Positions 15,998 through 21,346 of a stretch of 21,346 nt of DNA are shown piece after piece. This stretch comes from Candidatus Tenderia sp. GTDB taxonomy: Bacteria > Pseudomonadota > Gammaproteobacteria > Tenderiales > Tenderiaceae. The stretch's first letter is position 1, and each line of letters begins with the position of its first letter. Under the pieces are notes generated by a model, which was given only the letters and a program-made list of their open reading frames with translations, did no database searches and had not been told where the DNA came from. Where the stretch lies: the NCBI GenBank assembly GCA_030148045.1, contig JASBUE010000100.1:1-21346 (forward strand). The letters run 5' to 3'. The position numbers and the translations under genes are program-made.

Positions 15998-16392
15998 TCA
16001 AACCCAAACCCACCTCGGGCATGCGCCACGTGGCCCTGTTCGTGGCCGACCTGGTGGCCTGCGAGCACTTCTATGTCGACCTGCTCGGCATGACGGTGGA
16101 ATGGCGCCCCGACCCGGACAACGTCTATCTCACCTCGGGCAACGACAATCTGGCCCTGCACCGGGTGCCGTCCGGCTTTGACACGTCGGGCGACCAGGTG
16201 CTCGACCACATCGGCTTCATCATCGACGAAGAAGAGCAGGTCGATGTCTGGTTCGATTTCCTGCGCGGTCACGATGTCAAGATGAAAACCGGGCCGCGCA
16301 GCCATCGCGACGGCGCCCGCAGCTTCTACTGCTTCGACCCCGCCGGCACCACGGTGCAGATCATCCATCATCCGCCGATCGTAAAAAAATAA
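15994..16392 (+). CDS. VOC-family (glyoxalase/bleomycin-resistance fold) protein
   Basis: A 132-residue vicinal-oxygen-chelate protein. The two beta-alpha-beta-beta-beta modules are visible: MRHVALFVADLVACEHFYVDLLGM with His12 in the first, and LDHIGFIIDEEEQVDVWFDFL with FYCFDPAGTTVQIIHHPP in the second. The usual metal-binding Glu near the end of the second module appears as Gln (TTVQII), so the metal site may be altered or absent. Substrate is unknown. It overlaps the osmC-family gene by 4 bases, suggesting a shared stress or detoxification role, which is inference from context only. Length is normal for a single-chain VOC protein. Confidence 0.85.
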   Translation: MIKPKPTSGMRHVALFVADLVACEHFYVDLLGMTVEWRPDPDNVYLTSGNDNLALHRVPSGFDTSGDQVLDHIGFIIDEEEQVDVWFDFLRGHDVKMKTGPRSHRDGARSFYCFDPAGTTVQIIHHPPIVKK

Positions 16393-16482
16393 CTCCCCTT
16401 CGGCGGTGAAATGGTAGATAATCCGGCGCTTTTCCCGCTAGCATTGGGCCGAGAAATGTATTCGGGGCAGGAGGATGTCTAG

Positions 16483-17292
16483 ATGCCGACACAGATGAGA
16501 AAATTGAGACTGCATGGGTTCAACAACCTCACCAAGACCCTGAGTTTCAATATCTACGATATCTGCTATGCGGTAACCCCGGAGCAGCGCCGGGCCTATA
16601 TCGAATACATCGACGAGGCCTATAACGCTGAGCGCCTGACCCAGATCCTCACCGACGTCACCAATATCATCGGCGCCAACATCCTCAATATCGCCCACCA
16701 GGATTACGATCCCCAGGGCGCCAGCGTCACCATCCTGATCTCGGAAGAGCCCGTCATGGCGGAAGAACTCTCCAATACCGAGGCACCGGGGCCGCTGCCC
16801 GAATCGGTGGTCGCCCACCTGGACAAGAGCAACATCACCGTGCACACCTATCCCGAGAGCCACCCGGACGGCGGTATCAGCACCTTCCGCGCCGACATCG
16901 ACGTCTCCACCTGCGGCCGTATCTCGCCGCTGAAGGCGCTCAATTATCTCATCCACAGCTTCGAGTCCGATATCGTGATCATGGATTATCGGGTGCGCGG
17001 TTTCACCCGTGACGTGCGCGGCAAGAAGCACTTCATCGATCACAAGATCAGCTCGATCCAGAACTACATCGCCAGGGACACCAAAGAGAAGTATCAGATG
17101 ATCGACGTCAACGTTTATCAGGAGAACATCTTTCACACCAAGATGCTGCTCAAGGAATACGACCTGGACAACTACCTCTTCGGCCTGCACCCCAGCGATC
17201 TGGGCGACAAAGAGGTCAAGGCCATCGACCAGCGCCTGCAGCGGGAGATGGCGGAAATCTTCTACGGCAGAAATCTGCGCCGCGGCTTGTAA
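16483..17292 (+). CDS. speD: S-adenosylmethionine decarboxylase proenzyme
   Basis: A 269-residue protein very close to E. coli SpeD: KLRLHGFNNLTKTLSFNIYD at the start, IIGANILNIAHQDY, VSTCGRISPLKALNYLIH and VNVYQENIFHTKMLLKEYDL. Self-cleavage before Ser116 in HLDKSNITVH gives the alpha chain with its pyruvoyl group. The enzyme makes decarboxylated AdoMet, the aminopropyl donor for spermidine. Cys144 in STCG is the likely proton-donor region. AGGAGG (16469-16474) lies 8 bases before ATG 16483, so I keep this start, although E. coli-like numbering would begin at the ATG at 16495. No speE is nearby. It is 90 bases after the VOC gene and probably separately transcribed. Confidence 0.97.
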   Translation: MPTQMRKLRLHGFNNLTKTLSFNIYDICYAVTPEQRRAYIEYIDEAYNAERLTQILTDVTNIIGANILNIAHQDYDPQGASVTILISEEPVMAEELSNTEAPGPLPESVVAHLDKSNITVHTYPESHPDGGISTFRADIDVSTCGRISPLKALNYLIHSFESDIVIMDYRVRGFTRDVRGKKHFIDHKISSIQNYIARDTKEKYQMIDVNVYQENIFHTKMLLKEYDLDNYLFGLHPSDLGDKEVKAIDQRLQREMAEIFYGRNLRRGL

Positions 17293-17599
17293 CACAACGG
17301 CCGTTTTCCCTGCGGCCACACGTCCCCCGGTTCATCGCGTCAACCTCCCCGCGTCGGTGCCGGGCCTTCCCTTGCCCGATTGGGTTTAATAAAATCCATC
17401 ATTTCGTCATAAAACAGTAACAGAGATACCGTTAAATACGCCCCACACGTGATGTGTGGGGTCCGCTTGGTCCTTGGCCATGGGTGGATCGGTTCGGTTG
17501 TGGTTCGCAAGGCAGCCGCGCCGTGTTGGCATGAGCTAATACGGCATTCTCTAAAGATGTATCGACAATTCACAGACAATTCAGACCGGAGAAAATGAA
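17293..17599. other. Gene-free region between speD and the porin gene
   Basis: 307 bases with no supported gene. The left part has only a weak 5-bp hairpin (GGCCG/CGGCC near 17300) and no T-run, so no clear speD terminator. The centre holds the putative Pho box and -10 element. A perfect 8-bp hairpin, CCCCACAC (17441-17448) with GTGTGGGG (17454-17461), lies at or just after the expected transcription start, so it would sit at the 5' end of the porin mRNA. A minus-strand open frame here looks unlike any protein. Confidence 0.6.
17404..17437 (+). promoter_or_regulatory. Putative PhoB box and -10 element of the porin gene
   Basis: TCGTCAT (17404-17410), AAAA, CAGTAAC (17415-17421) resembles the Pho box repeat CTGTCAT-N4-CTGTCAY, with 5 of 7 matches in each half and 11-base spacing. 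TTAAAT at 17432-17437 lies 10 bases downstream, the usual distance to a -10 in Pho promoters. The porin belongs to the phosphate-selective family, which fits. Confidence 0.5.
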
Positions 17600-18682
17600 A
17601 TGAAACACAAATTACTGTCAGTTGCCATCATCACAGCTACGGCTGCCACGGCCCATGCCGGCACCGTGACCAGCGATGGTGATGATATTGTCATCAAGAG
17701 TAAGGGCGGGCTTAAAATCACCACCGCTGACAAGTCGGCATCTTTCCAGGTGGGTGGCCGTCTCCAGTGGGACTACGATGCAACTGATTCCGACATCAAA
17801 GCAAAAAGCAATGACTTCGATGTTCGTCGTGCCCGACTCTTTGCCAAGGGACATTATGGTGACTGGCTCTACAAGTTGCAGTTCAATATCGCCGAAAGCG
17901 ACGGTGCCAAAGGCGGTGATGCTGAAGATCTGTACATCCGTTACACGGGTTTCGGCAAAGCGGCCAACATCACTGTCGGTAAACAGAAAGAACCCTTTGG
18001 TTTGGAGCAGCTAACCAGCTCAAAAGATATCTCAGCCCTTGAACGTTCGGCTATGACTGAGTTCTACACGCCGGGGCGCTCAGCGGGTGTCCAGTTGCAC
18101 GGCAAAGGCAGCAACTGGACCTACGGTATCGGCGTTTTCGAGGCGGATGGCGATGGCAGTAATGATGTGGGTAATACCGCCACTACGGGGCGTGTAACCT
18201 TTGCGCCGGTCAAGAAGGATGGTACGGTCATACACCTGGGGGCGGGCTTTAGCAGTCGTGATGCCGATGTCAGCGCTGACGAAGTCGACTCGTATAACGC
18301 GGAGCTGGCGGCTGCGTTCGGTCCGTTTCATGCTCAGGCCGAGTACTTTGATTCTGAAGTCGGTTCGACCAGTTACGACGGCTACTATGCGCAGGCCGGT
18401 TGGATTATCACCGGTGAGAGCCGGCCTTACAAGGATGGCGTCTTCAAGCGCGTCAAGCCTGCGAACAAGGGCGGTGCCTGGGAGGCGGTTCTGCGTTATG
18501 AAGATGGAGATGGGAAATACAGTGACATCGGCTTGGGTACTACCGACGGTGAGCAGACCACCTTTGGTGTGAACTACTATGCCACTGAATTTGTTCGCCT
18601 GGGGCTGAGTTACATGGACGGAGAACAGGCGAGTGGCGAGAAAGGTGACGAACTGCGCGGGCGCTTGCAGTTCGTGTTCTAA
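17600..18682 (+). CDS. OprP/OprO-type porin (phosphate-selective porin family)
   Basis: A 360-residue outer-membrane porin. Residues 1-20 are a signal peptide (LLSVAIITATAATAHA). The mature protein begins GTVTSDGDDIVIKSKGGLKI, then SFQVGGRLQWDYDATDSDIK and FDVRRARLFAKGHYGDWLYK, the typical opening of the porin O and P family (PF07396-like). YIRYTGFGKAANITVGKQKEPFGLEQLTS continues the pattern, and the chain ends LRGRLQFVF with terminal Phe for barrel insertion. Family members conduct phosphate, polyphosphate or other anions; substrate cannot be read from sequence, but the Pho-box-like site upstream supports phosphate limitation as the signal. GGAG lies before the ATG. It sits alone between speD and coq7, a place where some relatives have no gene. 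Confidence 0.87.
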   Translation: MKHKLLSVAIITATAATAHAGTVTSDGDDIVIKSKGGLKITTADKSASFQVGGRLQWDYDATDSDIKAKSNDFDVRRARLFAKGHYGDWLYKLQFNIAESDGAKGGDAEDLYIRYTGFGKAANITVGKQKEPFGLEQLTSSKDISALERSAMTEFYTPGRSAGVQLHGKGSNWTYGIGVFEADGDGSNDVGNTATTGRVTFAPVKKDGTVIHLGAGFSSRDADVSADEVDSYNAELAAAFGPFHAQAEYFDSEVGSTSYDGYYAQAGWIITGESRPYKDGVFKRVKPANKGGAWEAVLRYEDGDGKYSDIGLGTTDGEQTTFGVNYYATEFVRLGLSYMDGEQASGEKGDELRGRLQFVF

Positions 18683-18986
18683 GTTGGTTCGCCCGTCACG
18701 GGCTGAAAGCATGCTTGTAAGCTATGCTCCGCCCTTCTCCCCGGTGGGAGAGGGGCGCCATCACGCAAATTGTTCCACCCCGCCAATTGACCTGGTAGCG
18801 AATTGTCTCTCAAGGGTGCCTATAGGCACCACAAGGCCGAGAGCGGCGTCAAGGGCACCCCGCGGTAACTATTAGCCCGGCAACCTAATATGCTGCGTGA
18901 ATTAAAAGCCATTGTCGGAAATGAAAAAAGGGAGGCCTTGCACCTCCCTTTTGTTTTTCAGGTTTTATTGATATGAGAAATGCGGG
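18683..18986. other. Gene-free, hairpin-rich region between porin and coq7
   Basis: About 300 bases without a supported gene. It contains, left to right: an 11-bp stem with one G-U pair, GCCCTTCTCCC (18731-18741) with GGGAGAGGGGC (18746-18756), loop CGGT; a perfect 16-base palindrome GGTGCCTATAGGCACC (18815-18830); TAGCCCGG at 18873; the intrinsic terminator at 18926-18952; and the REP-like arm that runs into the coq7 stop. A short open frame over 18633-18875 has no coding character and overlaps the porin. Confidence 0.6.
18926..18956. terminator. Bidirectional intrinsic terminator between porin and coq7
   Basis: Stem AAAAGGGAGG (18926-18935) and CCTCCCTTTT (18943-18952), loop CCTTGCA, with TTTTGTTTTT on the + side and an A-run on the left that reads as T-run on the minus strand. 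It can serve both the porin (+) and coq7 (-). Confidence 0.92.
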
Positions 18987-18989
18987 CTA
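18973..18989. repeat. REP-like repeat, copy B (single arm)
   Basis: ATGAGAAATGCGGGCTA matches the right arm of copy A (11961-11977) at 15 of 17 bases. A short inverse partner TAGCCCG lies at 18873-18879, about 100 bases to the left with the terminator between. The last three bases, CTA, form the coq7 stop codon TAG on the minus strand. Confidence 0.55.
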
Positions 18990-19631
18990 GATTTTATACG
19001 CCAGGGTGGTCATCAGCTTGGAGGTCAGTCCCATCAATTTCTTTACCGGCGCGGGCAGCGCCGCGCCGCCATGTTGCAGGGCCACCGTGGCGTGGTGGGC
19101 CTCGTCCTCTCGCATCTGTTCCAACACGGCACGGCTCTTGGCGTCCTGCTGCGGCAGGCTGTGCAGGTGGCTGTCCAGGTGTTTGATGACCTGGTGCTCG
19201 GTCTCGGCGACGAAGCCCAGGCTCCACTTGTCGCCGGCCAGGCCGGCTGTGGCGCCGATGGCGAACGAGCCGCAATACCACAAGGGATTGAGCAGGCTCT
19301 TGCGGCTGCCCAGTTCCTTAAGGCGGCACTCGCACCAGTCCAGGTGGTCGTTTTCCTCCAGTGCCGCGCGCTCCATCTTTTCACGCACCTCGGGCAGGCG
19401 GGCGGTGAGGGCCTGGCCGCTGTAGAGTCCCTGGGCGGAAACCTCGCCGGCGTGGTTGACGCGCATCAGTCCGGCGGCGTGACGTTTTTCCTGCGTGCTC
19501 ATCTCCGCGTCCGCAATGTGCTCCGCCGGGTTGGGGCGTTCGGTGAGATGCGGCTGGCCGAAAATGGTGCGCATGGCGTTGTCGACATTGGCGATCAGTT
19601 TGTCGAGGGAGGTATAGCTTCTGTCATTCAT
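18987..19631 (-). CDS. coq7: 3-demethoxyubiquinol 3-hydroxylase (Coq7, di-iron)
   Basis: A 214-residue Coq7 protein, the di-iron hydroxylase of late ubiquinone synthesis. Iron ligands are visible in the family pattern: Glu63 in NHAGEVSAQ, Glu93-x-x-His96 in EENDHLDWC, Glu145 in AETEHQV and Glu177-x-x-His180 in EDEAHH. It has the longer bacterial form with an N-terminal extension (about 1-45), as in Pseudomonas. The ribosome site is probably AAGG about 9 bases before ATG 19631. Its stop codon overlaps the REP-like arm, so the last residues (AYKI) may have been set by that repeat. It lies 36 bases after the FG-GAP gene on the same strand and ends before a terminator. Confidence 0.96.
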   Translation of the reverse strand: MNDRSYTSLDKLIANVDNAMRTIFGQPHLTERPNPAEHIADAEMSTQEKRHAAGLMRVNHAGEVSAQGLYSGQALTARLPEVREKMERAALEENDHLDWCECRLKELGSRKSLLNPLWYCGSFAIGATAGLAGDKWSLGFVAETEHQVIKHLDSHLHSLPQQDAKSRAVLEQMREDEAHHATVALQHGGAALPAPVKKLMGLTSKLMTTLAYKI

Positions 19632-19667
19632 GGTCTTTGACCTTGTTCGCTGTCGTTACACGTCTCT

Positions 19668-21346
19668 CTATTGTAGCATCGGCTTCGGGCCTTGCGGCCG
19701 GCGGCGCCGATACCACCACAGGCAGGCGAACCATAATGCGCCCCAGGGGGAGAGATTGCCACCCCCCCCGGCAGACGAGGATGAAGTGTCCTTGGTGGTA
19801 ATAATGAAGGCGGCCTGTACGCCGCCCACGCTGAGCAGGGCCGAGCGCTGGCTGCCGGGGCTGGCGGAAGCGGTCAGGCGTACCTCCAGTGTTTGGTTGT
19901 TGCTGATGGTGCCGGGGTTCGAGGTGAAGGTGCCGTTATCGATGCGGTATTCGCCGTTGTTGATGATGATGGTGGCCGGCTCTCCCAGGCCGGTGACGGT
20001 GACCGGCTTGGAGATGACCTGTTCGCCGGGCTCGGCGTCCTGGCGCGGTGTGATGGTGAAAAAATCGGGGACGTCGTCGCCGGCGGTGGTGACGCTGAAG
20101 GTGACGTTGAGGCCGCCGATGGTCAGGGTCTTCACTACCGTGGCACCCTGTTTGATGGCGGCGCGTACCTGTACCTGGACGGTATCCCCGTTCGCGACGG
20201 TGCCGGGGTCGGTCTTAAAGGGGCCGCCGTTGATGCTGTAAGCCGCGTCATAGAATTTGGTCCCCGAGGCATCGGTGATCTCGTTGGCGTTGATGCTGAT
20301 GGGGGCCGGGGCGGCCAGTCCCGCGAGGGTGACGGATTCCGACCTGACCTCTTCGGCCAGCGCTGCGTCGGTGACGCTGGCAAAGCTGAACGTGTCCGGG
20401 GTCACGGGACTCAGGTTCTGGAGATAGCTGATGTTGCCATTGAGCAGGTTGGTGGTGATCAGCTCGGGATAGGTGTCGCCGTCCAGGTCGGCCGCGGCCA
20501 GGCCGCTGGGGCCCTGGACGGAGGAGAAGTCACCGCGCGTATTGAAGTCGCCGCTGCTGACGCCGTCGTTCTCGAACACCGAAACGGTGTCGGATCCGTT
20601 GTTGGCGACGGCGATATCCAGGTCGTTGTCATTGTCCAGGTCGGCGAGCACCACGGTGTGGGGCGTGGAACCGGTGGTGTAAGTTACCGCGCTGGCGAAG
20701 CTGCCGTCGCCATTATTCATCAACACCGAGATGGTGTCGCTGGCGCTGTTACTGATTACCAAATCGGGGAAGTTGCTACCGTCCAGATCGCCGGTGGCGA
20801 TGGAGTAGGGCGTCGAACCGGTGGCATGCTCGGTCGAGAAACTAAAACCGCCGCTGCCATCGTTAAGGAAGATGGCGACGGTACTGCTGCCCTGGTTGAT
20901 GACGGCCAGGTCCAGAGCGCCGTCGCCGTCCATGTCGGCGGCGGCCACACCGCTGGGTAAAGATAGGTTGGTGCTGTAGTCCGTCTTGGCGGGGAAGGTG
21001 CCGGTGCCGTTGTTGAGGAGCACGGAAATGGAATTGCCGCCGCTATTTACCGCCACCAGGTCATTGTTATTGAGGCCATCCAATTCGGCCGCAATCACGG
21101 CCACCGGGCCGGTGCCGGTGCCGTAGGTGCTGCCACTGAAGGCGCCGCTGCCGTTATTGAGAAATACGGAAATGTTGTTCGAATCCCGGTTGGCCGTGAC
21201 CAGATCCACGCCGCCGCCATTCAGATCGGCGCCGGCGATGGCGTAAGGGGCGGTGCCGGTGTTATAGGGGACGGCGTCGCCGAAGCCGCCGCTGCCATCG
21301 CCCGGCAGGACGAGCATTTGATCGCCGCCGCTGTTGGTGACGGCCA
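19668..21346 (-). CDS. Secreted FG-GAP/VCBS repeat protein with C-terminal sorting-type tail (5' end outside window)
   Basis: The frame is open to the right edge; about 559 C-terminal residues are present. Counting from the ATG at 21317, residues 1-300 hold six or more repeats of about 47-49 residues, each with a calcium-loop-like stretch (DMDGDGALDLAV, DLDNDNDLDIAV, DLDGDTYPELIT) and a SVFLNNGSG strand, as in beta-propeller FG-GAP/VCBS repeats. Two related beta-domains of about 95 residues follow (about 305-410 and 415-507), each with an INGGPF- or IDNGTF-like turn. The tail is tripartite: SSSSAGGGGN, a hydrophobic stretch LSPWGALWFACLWWY, then RRRR. This resembles GlyGly-CTERM signals processed by rhombosortase, which would place it at the cell surface. 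A G8 tract encodes part of the Gly run. Function unknown. Confidence 0.82.
   Translation of the reverse strand, partial: AVTNSGGDQMLVLPGDGSGGFGDAVPYNTGTAPYAIAGADLNGGGVDLVTANRDSNNISVFLNNGSGAFSGSTYGTGTGPVAVIAAELDGLNNNDLVAVNSGGNSISVLLNNGTGTFPAKTDYSTNLSLPSGVAAADMDGDGALDLAVINQGSSTVAIFLNDGSGGFSFSTEHATGSTPYSIATGDLDGSNFPDLVISNSASDTISVLMNNGDGSFASAVTYTTGSTPHTVVLADLDNDNDLDIAVANNGSDTVSVFENDGVSSGDFNTRGDFSSVQGPSGLAAADLDGDTYPELITTNLLNGNISYLQNLSPVTPDTFSFASVTDAALAEEVRSESVTLAGLAAPAPISINANEITDASGTKFYDAAYSINGGPFKTDPGTVANGDTVQVQVRAAIKQGATVVKTLTIGGLNVTFSVTTAGDDVPDFFTITPRQDAEPGEQVISKPVTVTGLGEPATIIINNGEYRIDNGTFTSNPGTISNNQTLEVRLTASASPGSQRSALLSVGGVQAAFIITTKDTSSSSAGGGGNLSPWGALWFACLWWYRRRRPQGPKPMLQ

Noticed and set aside
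19893..20960. A 355-codon + strand frame opposite the FG-GAP gene
   Set aside because: It mirrors the repeat structure of the minus-strand gene; its Gly/Val/Asp-rich repetition is a by-product.

Overview
The window reads as a chromosomal segment of a gammaproteobacterium of moderately high GC. The evidence is a close crp homologue, a Pseudomonas-type coq7, a proenzyme-type speD like that of E. coli, and the gene order rpe-gph-trpE-trpG-trpD-trpC-crp-osmC-speD-coq7, which recalls the Pseudomonas aeruginosa trp/vfr region (from memory, not searched). I cannot name the genus.

Left end (1-5326, + strand): a respiratory operon for an Alternative Complex III (ACIII, a quinol:cytochrome c or quinol:acceptor oxidoreductase). 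In order it holds the C-terminal part of the molybdopterin-oxidoreductase-like subunit (cut by the window edge), a separate iron-sulfur subunit, an NrfD-like membrane subunit, a DUF3341 subunit, a monohaem cytochrome c and a second NrfD-like membrane subunit. It ends at a strong terminator, and no terminal oxidase follows in this window.

Centre (5371-11838): a minus-strand exported alpha/beta-hydrolase-like protein (DUF3530 type), then + strand rpe and a phosphoglycolate phosphatase gene (gph) that is broken by one in-frame TAG. After these come trpE, trpG, trpD and trpC, which take chorismate through anthranilate to indole-glycerol phosphate.

Right of trpC (11839-14663): a palindromic REP-like repeat, then two tandem paralogous outer-membrane proteins of the misleadingly named TraF_2 family, separated by a terminator.

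Regulatory and stress block (14687-17292): crp (-) diverges from an osmC-family gene and a VOC-family gene (+). The intergenic space holds a 109-bp MITE-like element with perfect 28-bp inverted repeats and a possible 5-bp target duplication. speD (+) follows.

Right end (17293-21346): an OprP/OprO-type porin with a plausible Pho box upstream, a gene-free stretch full of hairpins, then on the minus strand coq7 and the C-terminal part of a large secreted FG-GAP/VCBS repeat protein. That protein ends in a Gly-rich, hydrophobic, Arg-rich sorting-type tail and runs off the window.

Most of the window is well-known core metabolism and respiration. I did not find a convincing new multi-gene system. 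The points most worth checking are the gph nonsense codon, the MITE-like element beside crp, the split ActB in ACIII, the tandem outer-membrane paralogues, and the G8 tract just before the anchor of the FG-GAP protein.
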